From NCBI GenBank assembly GCA_963778185.1, contig CAVZTF010000003.1, forward strand, positions 1,364,001 through 1,428,000: a stretch of 64,000 nt of DNA, in the 5' to 3' direction. Every line of letters begins with the position of its first letter. Within the stretch, counting starts at the first letter, position 1. Shown in pieces: positions 43,394 to 54,107 of this stretch. The notes under the pieces were generated by a model. It searched no databases and was not told where the DNA came from. It was given only the letters and a program-made list of their open reading frames with translations. The translations under genes were made by a program, and so were the position numbers. Source of the stretch: RPQJ01 sp963778185 (GTDB taxonomy: Bacteria; Pseudomonadota; Gammaproteobacteria; Steroidobacterales; Steroidobacteraceae).

Positions 43394-44761
43394 TCAGCGC
43401 TTCTTCTCGGGTCGCTTCCACGACTCGACCGACACCTGCTTGCTGCGCTCGAGCGTGAGCTGGCCGTCCGGCGTGTCGCGCGTGATGGTCGAGCCCGCGC
43501 CGACGGTGGAGGCCGCCCCGATCTTCACGGGCGCCACCAGCATTGCCCCCGAGCCGATGAACGCGCCGTCGCCGATCTCCGTGCGCCACTTGTTCGCGCC
43601 GTCGTAGTTGCAGGTGATGGTGCCAGCGCCGACGTTCACCTTCTCGCCCACCGTGGCGTCGCCGAGATAGGTGAGGTGGTTGGCCTTGCTGCCGGCGCCG
43701 ATCACGCTGTTCTTCACCTCGACGAAATTGCCGATGTGCACCTCGCTCGCGAGCTCGGCCCCCGGCCGGAGGCGCGCGTAGGGTCCGACGCTGCAGTGCG
43801 CGCCGACTCGCGCCCGCTCGATCACGCAGTTGGGATGCACGACCGTGTCGTCGCCGATCTCGCTGTCGCGGATCACGACGTTCGGCCCGATGCGCACGCG
43901 GTTGCCGAGGATCACGCGGCCTTCGAGCACGACGTTCACGTCGAGGTAGACGTCGCGGCCGATCCCGACGGGGCCGCGCGCGTCGAACCGCGCCGGGTCG
44001 ACGATGGTGGCGCCCGCGAGCATCAGTTCCGTGGCGCGCCGCCGGCGATAGGCTGCCTCGAGCTCGGCGAGCTGCAGCCTGTCGTTGACGCCCAGGACCT
44101 CGGTCGCCGTCGGCGCGACGACGGCGTGCACCTTGGTGCCGGAGCGCACGGCAGCGACGATCACGTCGGTGAGGTAGTACTCGCCCTGTGCGTTGTCGTT
44201 CCCGAGCGCCGCGAGCCACTGGCGGAGCTTGTCGGCCGGGACGCACATGAGTCCGGTGTTCGACTCGTGGATGGCGCGTTCCTTGCTGTTGGCGTCCTTG
44301 TGCTCGACGATGCGCACGACGTTGCCTGCGCCGTCGCGCACGATGCGGCCATAGCCGGTCGGGTCGGGCAGCAGCACCGAAAGCAGGCTCACTTCGCTCC
44401 TGCCCGCCTCGGCCACGAGTCTCGCGAGGGTTTCGAGCCGCACCAGCGGCACGTCACCGTAGAGCACGAGCACCAGATGATCGTCCGGGATGCTCGGCAT
44501 GGCCTGCCCTACCGCGTGGCCGGTGCCGTGCTGCTCGGCCTGCTGCACCCACTGCACGTCGTCGCGGTCGTGGAAGGCCTCGAGCACCTGCTCGCCGCCG
44601 TGGCCGTAGACGACGTAGGTCGCCGCGGCCTCCAGGCCGGCCGCCGCATCGAGCACGTGCGCGAGCAGCGGCTTGCCCGCCAGCGGCTGCAGGACCTTGG
44701 GCAGGTCCGACTTCATGCGCTTGCCCTGGCCGGCGGCCAGGATCACGACGGATAGGGCCAT
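43394..44761 (-). CDS. glmU: Bifunctional GlmU
   Basis: 455 residues. The N-terminal uridylyltransferase has the nucleotide loop LAAGQGKRMKSDLPKVL, and the C-terminal acetyltransferase is a left-handed beta-helix of hexapeptide repeats (for example GRVILGNRVRIGPNVVIRDS, HLTYLGDATVGEKVNVGAGT). It makes UDP-GlcNAc from GlcN-1-P, acetyl-CoA and UTP. It follows the ATP synthase operon after a gap that holds hairpins. Confidence 0.97.
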   Translation of the reverse strand: MALSVVILAAGQGKRMKSDLPKVLQPLAGKPLLAHVLDAAAGLEAAATYVVYGHGGEQVLEAFHDRDDVQWVQQAEQHGTGHAVGQAMPSIPDDHLVLVLYGDVPLVRLETLARLVAEAGRSEVSLLSVLLPDPTGYGRIVRDGAGNVVRIVEHKDANSKERAIHESNTGLMCVPADKLRQWLAALGNDNAQGEYYLTDVIVAAVRSGTKVHAVVAPTATEVLGVNDRLQLAELEAAYRRRRATELMLAGATIVDPARFDARGPVGIGRDVYLDVNVVLEGRVILGNRVRIGPNVVIRDSEIGDDTVVHPNCVIERARVGAHCSVGPYARLRPGAELASEVHIGNFVEVKNSVIGAGSKANHLTYLGDATVGEKVNVGAGTITCNYDGANKWRTEIGDGAFIGSGAMLVAPVKIGAASTVGAGSTITRDTPDGQLTLERSKQVSVESWKRPEKKR

Positions 44762-44830
44762 GTCAGCATCCGGTTCCGGTGGTTGCAGGGCATTCTACCC
44801 AAGCCGCGGGGAATTCCCGCCGAAACGCAC

Positions 44831-44851
44831 AGGGCCCGCATGGCGGGCCCT
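44831..44851 (-). terminator. Candidate terminator after atpC
   Basis: AGGGCCCGC pairs with GCGGGCCCT around a 3-base loop. On the minus strand it is followed by GTGCGTTTCGG, a weak T-run. It is in the atpC-glmU gap and fits the end of the atp transcript. Confidence 0.45.
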
Positions 44852-44874
44852 TCGAGCGAATGAAGAGGCGGGAA

Positions 44875-44891
44875 TGTCCCCGCAGGGGACA
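44875..44891. repeat. Short TGTCCCC/GGGGACA inverted repeat after atpC
   Basis: TGTCCCC-GCA-GGGGACA. The core AGGGGACA is shared with the repeats at 13541 and 57378. It lies directly next to the atpC stop codon. Confidence 0.5.
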
Positions 44892-44896
44892 GTGCC

Positions 44897-45319
44897 CTAG
44901 CGCCGCGTCTTGCGCAGCTTCTGGATCGCCTGCAGCTGGGCGCTGACGGCGGCGAGCTCCGCTTCGGCGGTGGCGATCTCCTGCTTCTCGGTCCGGGCGC
45001 GGATCGCCTCCTCGGCGACGCGCTTGGCCTCGAGCACCTTGGCCTCGTCGAGGTCGGCCGCGCGGATCGCGGTGTCGGAGAGGACGTTGATGTGCGACGG
45101 CTGGACCTCCAGGAATCCGCCCTGCACGTACACCATCTCCTCCTCGTCCTTGCCCGGCACCTTGATGCGCACCGTGCCCGCCTTGATCTGGGTGATCAGC
45201 GGCGCGTGGCGCGGATAGATGCCGAGCTCGCCCATGATGCCCGGGAGCACCACGAACTCTGCATCGCCGGAGTAGATCGCCTCCTCCGCGCTCACGACGT
45301 CGATACGCATGGTCGCCAT
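44897..45319 (-). CDS. atpC: ATP synthase F1 subunit epsilon
   Basis: 140 residues. The N-terminal beta-sandwich (VVSAEEAIYSGDAEFVVLPG, GELGIYPRHAPLITQIKAG) is followed by a two-helix C-terminal hairpin. It regulates rotation and hydrolysis in F1. Last gene of the atp operon, 9 bases after atpD. Confidence 0.96.
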   Translation of the reverse strand: MATMRIDVVSAEEAIYSGDAEFVVLPGIMGELGIYPRHAPLITQIKAGTVRIKVPGKDEEEMVYVQGGFLEVQPSHINVLSDTAIRAADLDEAKVLEAKRVAEEAIRARTEKQEIATAEAELAAVSAQLQAIQKLRKTRR

Positions 45320-45328
45320 GACGGCTCC

Positions 45329-46756
45329 TTATTGCAGGCCCTTGGCCTTCTCGACCGCTTCCTCGATCGCGCCGATCATGTAGAACGCCTGCTCCGGCAG
45401 GTGGTCGTACTCGCCGGCCACGATCGCCTTGAAGCCCCGGATCGTGTCCTTGAGCGACACGAACTTGCCCGGGCTGCCGGTGAATACCTCGGCCACGTGG
45501 AACGGCTGCGACAGGAAACGCTGGATCTTGCGGGCGCGGGCCACGATCAGCTTGTCCTCGGGCGACAGTTCGTCCATGCCCAGGATCGCGATGATGTCGC
45601 GCAGTTCCTTGTAGCGCTGCAGCACGGCCTGCACGGCGCGCGTCGTCTCGTAGTGCTCCTCGCCGATGACGTTCGGATCGACCTGGCGCGAGGTCGAGTC
45701 GAGCGGGTCCACCGCCGGGTAGATGCCGAGCGATGCGATGTCGCGCGAGAGCACGACAGTGGCGTCGAGATGGCCGAACGTCGTGGCCGGCGACGGATCG
45801 GTCAGGTCGTCCGCGGGGACGTACACGGCCTGGATCGAGGTAATGGAGCCAACCTTCGTCGAGGTGATGCGCTCCTGCAGGCGGCCCATTTCCTCGGCCA
45901 GCGTCGGCTGGTAACCCACCGCGGACGGCATGCGCCCGAGCAGCGCCGACACCTCGGTGCCCGCGAGCGTGAAGCGGTAGATGTTGTCCACGAAGAACAG
46001 GATGTCGCGGCCTTCGTCACGGAAGCGCTCGGCCATGGTGAGGCCCGTGAGCGCCACGCGCAGGCGGTTGCCCGGCGGCTCGTTCATCTGGCCGAACACC
46101 ATCGCCACCTTCGACTGGCTCAGGTCCTCCTGCACGATGACCCTGGCCTCCGACATCTCGTGGTAGAAGTCGTTGCCCTCGCGGGTGCGCTCACCGACGC
46201 CGGCGAACACCGAGAGTCCCGAGTGCTGCTTCGCGATGTTGTTGATCAGCTCGAGCATGTTGACGGTCTTGCCCACGCCGGCGCCGCCGAACAGGCCGAT
46301 CTTGCCGCCCTTGGCGAACGGGCAGATCAGGTCGATGACCTTGATGCCGGTCTCGAGCAGCTCGACCGAGGGCGAGAGCTCGTCGAACTTCGGCGCGGGC
46401 TGGTGGATCCCGCGCCGTTCGTCGGCGGCGATCGGACCGCGCTCGTCGATCGGACGGCCGAGCACGTCCATGACGCGACCGAGGACGCCCGGGCCCACGG
46501 GCACGGAGATCGCCGCACCGGTGTTGCGCACCTTCATGCCGCGCTGCAGGCCGTCGGACGACCCGAGCGCGATGGTGCGCACGACGCCGTCGCCGAGCTG
46601 CTGCTCGACCTCGAAGGTCAGCCCCTTCTCGGCGAGCGCATTGCCGCTGTCCTCGAGGACCAGCGCGTCGTAGATGTTCGGCATCGCGTCGCGCGGGAAC
46701 TCTATGTCGATGACCGCGCCGATGGTCTGGACGATGGTGCCGTGAGCTTGTGACAT
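45329..46756 (-). CDS. atpD: ATP synthase F1 subunit beta
   Basis: 475 residues, catalytic subunit. The P-loop is GGAGVGKTV (~residue 150). VFAGVGERTREGNDFYHEM contains the catalytic Glu region, and LFFVDNIYRFTLAGTEVSAL the Walker B/DELSEED neighbourhood. Its order after atpG is standard. Confidence 0.98.
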   Translation of the reverse strand: MSQAHGTIVQTIGAVIDIEFPRDAMPNIYDALVLEDSGNALAEKGLTFEVEQQLGDGVVRTIALGSSDGLQRGMKVRNTGAAISVPVGPGVLGRVMDVLGRPIDERGPIAADERRGIHQPAPKFDELSPSVELLETGIKVIDLICPFAKGGKIGLFGGAGVGKTVNMLELINNIAKQHSGLSVFAGVGERTREGNDFYHEMSEARVIVQEDLSQSKVAMVFGQMNEPPGNRLRVALTGLTMAERFRDEGRDILFFVDNIYRFTLAGTEVSALLGRMPSAVGYQPTLAEEMGRLQERITSTKVGSITSIQAVYVPADDLTDPSPATTFGHLDATVVLSRDIASLGIYPAVDPLDSTSRQVDPNVIGEEHYETTRAVQAVLQRYKELRDIIAILGMDELSPEDKLIVARARKIQRFLSQPFHVAEVFTGSPGKFVSLKDTIRGFKAIVAGEYDHLPEQAFYMIGAIEEAVEKAKGLQ

Positions 46757-46808
46757 GGTCGTGTCCTGAATCTGTTTGCGTTGCCTGAATTCGTCGTCGC
46801 GACTGCCG

Positions 46809-47702
46809 CTACACCGCGGCTGCGCCGCCCACGATCTCCGAGAGTTCCTTGGTGATCGAGGCCTGGCGGCTCTTGTTGTAGATGAGCTGCAGCTCTTCGA
46901 TGATGCTCTGCGCGTTGTCCGAGGCGGCCTTCATGGCCACCATGCGCGCGGACTGCTCGGAGGCGATGTTGTCGGCGGCCGCCTGGTAGACGAAGGTCTC
47001 GAGATAGCGCACCAGCAGCTGGTCGAGCACGGCCTTGGGATCGGGCTCGTAGAGGTAGTCCCAGTTGCCCGCGCCGACCTTGTCGTGGTCCTCCCACACT
47101 TCCTCGGCGGCGAGGGGCTGTTGCGGGATCGGGATCAACGTGCCGTGGACCGGGTCCTGCTTCATCGTGTTGACGAAGCGGTTGCCGAAGAGATGCACCT
47201 CGTCGAGTCGTCCCTCGAGATAGCCGTCGATCAGCATCTTCACCGGGCCGATGAGGCGATCGAGGGTCGGGCGATCGCCGTAGTTCACCACCTGCGAGAC
47301 GATCTTCCCGCCCATGCGGTTCAGGAAGCCGAAGCCCTTGTTGCCGATCGCGCAGTACTCGACCTCGACGCCCTTCGCGATCCACTCCTTGTGCTGGTTC
47401 AGCACCAGGCGCAGCAGGTTGGTGTTCAGGCCGCCGCAGAGGCCCTTGTCCGTAGTGATCACGATCGCGCCGACGCGCTTCACTTCGGGGCGACGCGTGA
47501 GCAGCGGGTGCTTGTATTCCGCGTTCGCGTTTGCGGCGTGCATGGCAATCGCGAGGATCCGCCGGGCGTATGGTCGCCCCGCACGCATCCGCTCCTGCGC
47601 CTTCTTCATCTTCGAAGCAGCGACCATCTCCATCGCCTTGGTGATCTTGCGCGTGTTCTGCACGCTCTTGATCTTGAGGCGGATTTCCTTGGTTCCGGCC
47701 AT
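46809..47702 (-). CDS. atpG: ATP synthase F1 subunit gamma
   Basis: 297 residues. The two long terminal coiled-coil helices begin IRLKIKSVQNTRKITKAMEM and end YNKSRQASITKELSEIVGGA. This is the central rotor shaft. The Rossmann-like middle is present (VGAIVITTDKGLCGGLNTNL). Confidence 0.97.
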   Translation of the reverse strand: MAGTKEIRLKIKSVQNTRKITKAMEMVAASKMKKAQERMRAGRPYARRILAIAMHAANANAEYKHPLLTRRPEVKRVGAIVITTDKGLCGGLNTNLLRLVLNQHKEWIAKGVEVEYCAIGNKGFGFLNRMGGKIVSQVVNYGDRPTLDRLIGPVKMLIDGYLEGRLDEVHLFGNRFVNTMKQDPVHGTLIPIPQQPLAAEEVWEDHDKVGAGNWDYLYEPDPKAVLDQLLVRYLETFVYQAAADNIASEQSARMVAMKAASDNAQSIIEELQLIYNKSRQASITKELSEIVGGAAAV

Positions 47703-47721
47703 GTTCGCTCCGGGCTTGGAC

Positions 47722-49263
<1,542 letters not shown>

Positions 49264-49318
49264 TTCGCATTCCTCTGCAGGCCGTCGCCGCACCTGCGGC
49301 CGGGCCGTGTGAATTCTG

Positions 49319-49855
49319 TCAGCCAGTCAAATCCGTCTCGAGCCGCTCGAGCTTGCCCTTCAGCGAGCCGTCGATGAGCAGGTCGCCCGAGCGCACCACC
49401 GCGCCGCCGATCAAGCTGGGATCGACAGTGCAATGCAACCGCACGTCGCGGCGCAGCCGGTTGCGCAGGGCTCCCGCGAGCCGTTCCTTCTGCCGCTCGT
49501 CGAGCGTCGTCGCGGAGACGAGCTCGACGTCGGCCACGTTGCGGTCCTCGGCGACCAGTTCTTCGAAGCGCGTCGCGATCTCGGGCAGGAAGCCGAGGCG
49601 CCCGTTCTCGGTCAGCAGCGCCAGCAACGCCCGGCCGTGCCTGTCGAGCCCATCGCCGCAGATACCGGCGATGAGTTCCCCGAGTTGCTCGCCGCGCACC
49701 CCGGGGCTGCGCTCGAACGCGCGGAACTCGTCGCTCAGCACGACCGAACGTGCCGTTGCAAGCCAACCGGACCAGGCGTCCAGCCGTTGCTGCTCCCGAG
49801 CGTAACCGAACGCCGCCTTGGCGTAGGGTCTCGCTACAGTGGCTCTCTCCGCCAT
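49319..49855 (-). CDS. atpH: ATP synthase subunit delta
   Basis: 178 residues. The N-terminal six-helix domain starts TVARPYAKAAFGYAREQQ, and the C-terminal part has CTVDPSLIGGAVVRSGDLLIDGS. It links the peripheral stalk to the top of F1. Confidence 0.96.
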   Translation of the reverse strand: MAERATVARPYAKAAFGYAREQQRLDAWSGWLATARSVVLSDEFRAFERSPGVRGEQLGELIAGICGDGLDRHGRALLALLTENGRLGFLPEIATRFEELVAEDRNVADVELVSATTLDERQKERLAGALRNRLRRDVRLHCTVDPSLIGGAVVRSGDLLIDGSLKGKLERLETDLTG

Positions 49856-49883
49856 CGTGACTCCCTTGGGGTCGCCGCGGCCG

Positions 49884-50369
49884 TCAGGCCTTGGCGCCCT
49901 CGATTTCGCGCGCGAGCTTCTCGATCAGGTCGGCATGCGCCTTCGGGTCGATCTCGCGCTCGAGGAGCCGCGAGGCTCCGGCCACCGCGAGGGTGGCCAC
50001 GTCCTTGCGCAGCGCGTCGCGCGCGCGGGACTGCTCGAGCGCCACCTCCTGACGGGCGTCGCCGACGAGACGCTGCCCCTCGGAAATGGCCGTCGTGCGG
50101 GCCTCCTCGATGATCTCGTTCGAGCGGCGGTTCGCCTGGTCGACGATCTTGAGCGCCTTGTCGCGCGCCTCGTTCACGATCCCGGCGGCCGTGCCGTGGG
50201 ACTGCTGGAGCTCCTTCTGGCCGCGCTCGGCGGCCGCGAGGCCGTCGGCGATCTTCTTCTGGCGGTCCTCGACCGCCTTCATCAGCGGAGGCCAGATGAA
50301 CTTCCACGAGAACCAGATCAGGACCAGGAAGACGATCGCCTGCCCGATGAGCGTGGCATTGATGTTCAT
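49884..50369 (-). CDS. atpF: ATP synthase Fo subunit b
   Basis: 161 residues. One N-terminal membrane helix (IGQAIVFLVLIWFSWKFIWP) is followed by a long charged helix (KAVEDRQKKIADGLAAAERG), the peripheral stalk dimer. Confidence 0.96.
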   Translation of the reverse strand: MNINATLIGQAIVFLVLIWFSWKFIWPPLMKAVEDRQKKIADGLAAAERGQKELQQSHGTAAGIVNEARDKALKIVDQANRRSNEIIEEARTTAISEGQRLVGDARQEVALEQSRARDALRKDVATLAVAGASRLLEREIDPKAHADLIEKLAREIEGAKA

Positions 50370-50395
50370 GGCGACGTCCTCGCGTCAGTCGTGCT

Positions 50396-50668
50396 TCAGC
50401 CGAAACGGGCGAGCAGCGGGTTGGCGACCGCGAAGAACATCGCGAGCGCGACGCCGATCAGGAACGCCGCGTCGATCAGGCCGGCGAGCAGGAACATGCG
50501 GCCCTGCAGGGTCGGGATCAGCTCGGGCTGGCGTGCGGCCGCCTCGAGGAACTTCGAGCCCATGATGCCGATGCCGATGCAGGCGCCGATCGCGCCGAGG
50601 CCGATGATCAGGCCGATGCCCAGCGCGGTGAAGCTCTGGACCTGGGCGATGAACGCGAGATTTTCCAT
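50396..50668 (-). CDS. atpE: ATP synthase Fo subunit c
   Basis: 90 residues, a two-helix hairpin. The conserved loop is ARQPEL, and the ion-binding acid is Asp66 in LIDAAFLIG, as in proton-type c subunits. It forms the rotor ring. Confidence 0.97.
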   Translation of the reverse strand: MENLAFIAQVQSFTALGIGLIIGLGAIGACIGIGIMGSKFLEAAARQPELIPTLQGRMFLLAGLIDAAFLIGVALAMFFAVANPLLARFG

Positions 50669-50713
50669 TTGTCTCTCCAGTCAGTCGTGCGGTTGCGTAA
50701 ACGTTCAGAAGTC

Positions 50714-51529
50714 TCAGTGATGCTCAGTGCCCATCGCGACGTACACGATGGTCAGCACCATGAAGATGAAGGCTTGCAGCGTGATGATCAGGATGTGGAA
50801 GATCGCCCAGGCCGCGCCGGCGAGCACCTGGCCGAACATCGAGAGGCTGCTGCCGATGGTGAACCCGACCCAGCTCGCGCCGAGCAACGCGATCAGCATG
50901 AACACGAGCTCGCCCGCGTACATGTTGCCGAAGAGTCGCATCGCGAGCGACACGGGCTTCGACAGCAGCTCGACGAGGTTGAGCAGGAAGTTCGGGATCC
51001 ACAGCACCGGGTTGGCGCCGAAGGGGGCGGTGAAGAGCTCGTGGACGTAGCCGCCGGCGCCCTTCGCCTTGAAGGAATAGAAGATCACTATCGCGAGCAC
51101 CGAGAGCGACATCGCGAACGTGGTGTTGACGTCGGCCGTGGGCACCACGCGCCAGTAATGGAGGCCGAACCATCCCGCGACCACGCCCGGCACGTCGAGG
51201 GGCAGCAGGTCCATGGCGTTCATGAAGAACACCCAGAGGAAGATCGTGAGCGCGAGCGGGGCGAGGAAGCGGCGGTCGAGGTGGAAGACCTCCTTGACCT
51301 GGGTGTCGACGAACTCGACCACCATCTCGACGAACGCCTGCCCCTTGCCGGGGACCCCCGGGGTGGCCTTGCGCGCGGCCAGCCAGAACAGGCCGAGGGC
51401 CAGCACGCCCATGAGCACCGACATGAAGATCGTGTCGACGTGCCAGGTCCAGAAACCTTCGCCGACCTTGAGGTGCGACAGGTGGTGGGTGATGTAGTCG
51501 GTGCTGGTTGCAGGTGCTTCGCCGGCCAT
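50714..51529 (-). CDS. atpB: ATP synthase Fo subunit a
   Basis: 271 residues with five to six membrane segments. The essential Arg is in VSLAMRLFGNMYAGELVF, and late helices carry conserved residues in FHILIITLQAFIFMVLTIVY. It forms the proton half-channels. Confidence 0.97.
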   Translation of the reverse strand: MAGEAPATSTDYITHHLSHLKVGEGFWTWHVDTIFMSVLMGVLALGLFWLAARKATPGVPGKGQAFVEMVVEFVDTQVKEVFHLDRRFLAPLALTIFLWVFFMNAMDLLPLDVPGVVAGWFGLHYWRVVPTADVNTTFAMSLSVLAIVIFYSFKAKGAGGYVHELFTAPFGANPVLWIPNFLLNLVELLSKPVSLAMRLFGNMYAGELVFMLIALLGASWVGFTIGSSLSMFGQVLAGAAWAIFHILIITLQAFIFMVLTIVYVAMGTEHH

Positions 51530-51531
51530 GA

Positions 51532-51957
51532 TCAGTCCGAAACTCCCAGTTTCTCGTGCCCTTTCGTCGCGCCCCCGCGGGCCGCGCCGAACCAGTAACC
51601 CACGTACGTCACCGCGTACCCCGCCAGGAGCGGCATCGCGGCGACCCTCGGCGACCGGAGCGCCAACACCAGCAGCGCGATGGTGAAGCCGACCTTCACC
51701 ATCCAGCCGGCAAAGAAACTCCAGGCCACCCGATACGCACTTGCTCCCGCGCCATGCCGCAGCATCGCGAACGCCATCAGCGACGTCGCGACGATGCCGA
51801 TGCCCGCTCCGACCAGCGCCGAGGCGCCCGCGCGGGCATCCGACACGGCGAGGCAGGCGACCCCGACGATCGCCCCGAGCAATACCTGCGCCAGCACGAC
51901 CGCCAGCGCCTGGCGCCGGCCATTCTGGACAACGAGGTTGCTCAAGGCCTCACTCAA
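51532..51957 (-). CDS. atpI: ATP synthase subunit I
   Basis: 141 residues with four membrane segments. The sequence has the weakly conserved pattern of AtpI proteins, which help assemble the c ring. First gene of the atp operon; its stop is 2 bases before the atpB start. Confidence 0.88.
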   Translation of the reverse strand: MSEALSNLVVQNGRRQALAVVLAQVLLGAIVGVACLAVSDARAGASALVGAGIGIVATSLMAFAMLRHGAGASAYRVAWSFFAGWMVKVGFTIALLVLALRSPRVAAMPLLAGYAVTYVGYWFGAARGGATKGHEKLGVSD

Positions 51958-52290
51958 GCTCCGGGCAACAAAAAAGCCACGTCATGTGCCGGGCGCTTCC
52001 GGCGACGGGTGGCGATTCGACCGTTACCCGGGTCGGCCGCACCCGCTGGCACGGCCTCCGGAAGGCCGCCAATTATAGCGGCTCCTTTTGCAGTGCTTCA
52101 ATGCGGAGCCGGCTCTAACTGGCGGCCGTTATTGCGGCTTCCACGGATGGCGCAGGTGTGCGAACCGCGGTCCACGAATCACTCGCCACGGGCCGGGTAC
52201 TGTGCGATCGTTCGTCAATTCCAAAGATAGAATGAACCAGCTGCCGGTCGTTCAGTCAGCTCAGTTGTTAGAATTTCTTTATGCAGCAGC
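51958..52290. other. atpI-parB intergenic region (~330 bases)
   Basis: No gene seen. It contains the candidate atp promoter (52072-52101), a small GGCCT/AGGCC hairpin in the presumed leader (about 52053-52067) and a short AT-richer stretch near 52205-52285 after the parB stop. I see no terminator with a T-run for parB. Confidence 0.5.
52072..52101 (-). promoter_or_regulatory. Candidate sigma-70 promoter of the atp operon
   Basis: On the minus strand TTGAAG (52101-52096), an 18-base spacer and a perfect TATAAT (52077-52072). The predicted transcript would have a leader of about 110 bases before the atpI start. Confidence 0.55.
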
Positions 52291-53205
52291 TCACTGGATG
52301 TGAGCGAGGATTCCGTCGAGTTCGTCGAGGCTGTTGTAGTTGATGACGAGCTTGCCGCGGCCGGACCCGCTGTGCTGCACGGCCACCTTCGCCCCGAGCT
52401 TCTCGGCGAGGTCCTGCTCGAGACGCCCGATGTTCGGGTCCTTGCGCGGCGGCTCGCGATGACCCTCGCCGTCCTTGTGCTCGATCATGCGACGCACCAG
52501 CGCCTCGGTCTCGCGCACCGAGAGCCCCTTCTTCGCCACCAGCATCGCCACCTCGACCTGTTGCCGGGTGGCCGTCAGGCCGAGCAGCGCACGGGCGTGG
52601 CCCATCTCGAGTTGCCGGGTCTCGACCAGCTTCTTCACTTCTTCGGCGAGCTCGAGCAGGCGCAGCAGGTTGCTTACGGCCGCACGCGAGCGGCCCACTG
52701 CGTCGGCCGCGGTCTGGTGCGTCATGTCGAATTCGCGGATCAGCCGGTCGAGCGCGCGCGCCTCCTCGAGCGGATTCAGGTTCTCGCGCTGGATGTTCTC
52801 GATGAGCGACATCGCGACGGCTGCCTCGTCGGACACCCGGCGGATCACGGCCGGAATGTCGTGCAGGCCCGCCATCTGCGCGGCCCGCCAGCGACGCTCG
52901 CCCGCGATGATCTCGTAGCGGTCGGGTTCGCCGCTGCGCTGCGCCGCGAGCAGCCGCACCACGATTGGCTGCACCACGCCCTGCGCGCGGATCGAATCGG
53001 CCAGCTCCTGCAGGCTCTCCGGGCGCATGTCGAGGCGCGGCTGGTAGCGCCCGCGCTGCAGCAGGTCCACCGGGATCCTGGCGAGTTCCTCGTCGAGCCG
53101 GGGCCGGGGCGCGGATTCGGTTCCCGCGGGTTCCGCCTGAGCAGGCGTGCTCGTGCCGAGCAGGGCTTCGAGCCCGCGGCCGAGACTGGGTCGCTTGGTT
53201 GCCAT
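52291..53205 (-). CDS. parB: Chromosome partitioning protein ParB
   Basis: 304 residues from MATKRPSLGRGLEALLG at 53205; the frame is open further upstream but without family similarity. The CTP-binding N-domain has IPVDLLQRGRYQPRLDM and the motif GERRWRAAQ. A central helix-turn-helix (HQTAADAVGRSRAAVSNLLR) binds parS, and a C-terminal dimer domain follows. It acts with ParA in origin segregation. Confidence 0.97.
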   Translation of the reverse strand: MATKRPSLGRGLEALLGTSTPAQAEPAGTESAPRPRLDEELARIPVDLLQRGRYQPRLDMRPESLQELADSIRAQGVVQPIVVRLLAAQRSGEPDRYEIIAGERRWRAAQMAGLHDIPAVIRRVSDEAAVAMSLIENIQRENLNPLEEARALDRLIREFDMTHQTAADAVGRSRAAVSNLLRLLELAEEVKKLVETRQLEMGHARALLGLTATRQQVEVAMLVAKKGLSVRETEALVRRMIEHKDGEGHREPPRKDPNIGRLEQDLAEKLGAKVAVQHSGSGRGKLVINYNSLDELDGILAHIQ

Positions 53206-53248
53206 GCGGGGGAGTTTAGCGGATAGGCGCGCGCCGCTAACGGCCGGG

Positions 53249-54085
53249 CTAGACCGGCGCTGATTCGGGCGGCTCGTCGGGGTCCTCCCCAACGGCCGCG
53301 GGGGCGCGCCCGAGCTGCGCCTCCTCCTCCCGCCGGATCAGTTCCCCGGCCAGCGCGAGGTAGGCGAGCGCCCCACGGGAATCCTTGTCGTGGTACATCG
53401 CCGCCTTGCCGAAGCTCGGTGCCTCCGCGAGCCGCACGTTGCGCGGGATGACGGTGCGGAACACCTTGTCGCCGAAGTGCATGATCAGCTGCGCGGAAAC
53501 CTCGTTCGAGAGGTTGTTCCGCGGGTCGAACATGGTGCGCAGGATCCCCTCGAGCTGGAGGTCCGGGTTCACGCTGGCGCGGATCTGCTCGATGGTGCCC
53601 ATGAGCGCGGAGAGCCCCTCGAGCGCGTAGTACTCGCACTGCATCGGCACGAGCACGGTGTCGGCGGCCACGAGTGCGTTCAGCGTCAGCAGGTTGAGCG
53701 CCGGCGGGCAGTCGATGAGGATGACGTCGTAGAAGCCGCGCACCGGCTTGAGCGCGTTCCTGAGCCGCACCTCGCGCCCGATCTTGCTCATGAGCTGGAC
53801 CTCGGCCGCGACGAGGTCCTGGTTGCCCGGCAGCACCGTGAACCCGCCCTGCTCGACAGGCACCAGGGCCGCCGCGAGGTCGCATTCCCCGAGCAGGACG
53901 TCGGTCATCGAGTAGCGCAGGTTGCGCTTGTCCACGCCGCAACCCATGGTCGCGTTGCCCTGCGGGTCGCTGTCGATGAGCAGCACCTTGCGTTGCGTCG
54001 CGGCCAGCGAGGCGGCAAGGTTCACGGCAGTGGTCGTCTTGCCGACGCCGCCTTTCTGGTTGGCCACCGCGATGACGCGCTTCAT
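53249..54085 (-). CDS. parA: Chromosome partitioning ATPase ParA
   Basis: 278 residues. The deviant Walker A is KGGVGKTTTAVNLAASLA at the N-terminus; LIDSDPQGNATMGCGV and VILIDCPPALNLLTLNAL follow. A ~50-residue C-terminal tail rich in acids is extra compared with E. coli-type homologues. It precedes parB by 43 bases. Confidence 0.97.
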   Translation of the reverse strand: MKRVIAVANQKGGVGKTTTAVNLAASLAATQRKVLLIDSDPQGNATMGCGVDKRNLRYSMTDVLLGECDLAAALVPVEQGGFTVLPGNQDLVAAEVQLMSKIGREVRLRNALKPVRGFYDVILIDCPPALNLLTLNALVAADTVLVPMQCEYYALEGLSALMGTIEQIRASVNPDLQLEGILRTMFDPRNNLSNEVSAQLIMHFGDKVFRTVIPRNVRLAEAPSFGKAAMYHDKDSRGALAYLALAGELIRREEEAQLGRAPAAVGEDPDEPPESAPV

Positions 54086-54107
54086 GGGCCGGGAAGGATA
54101 GCCGCGA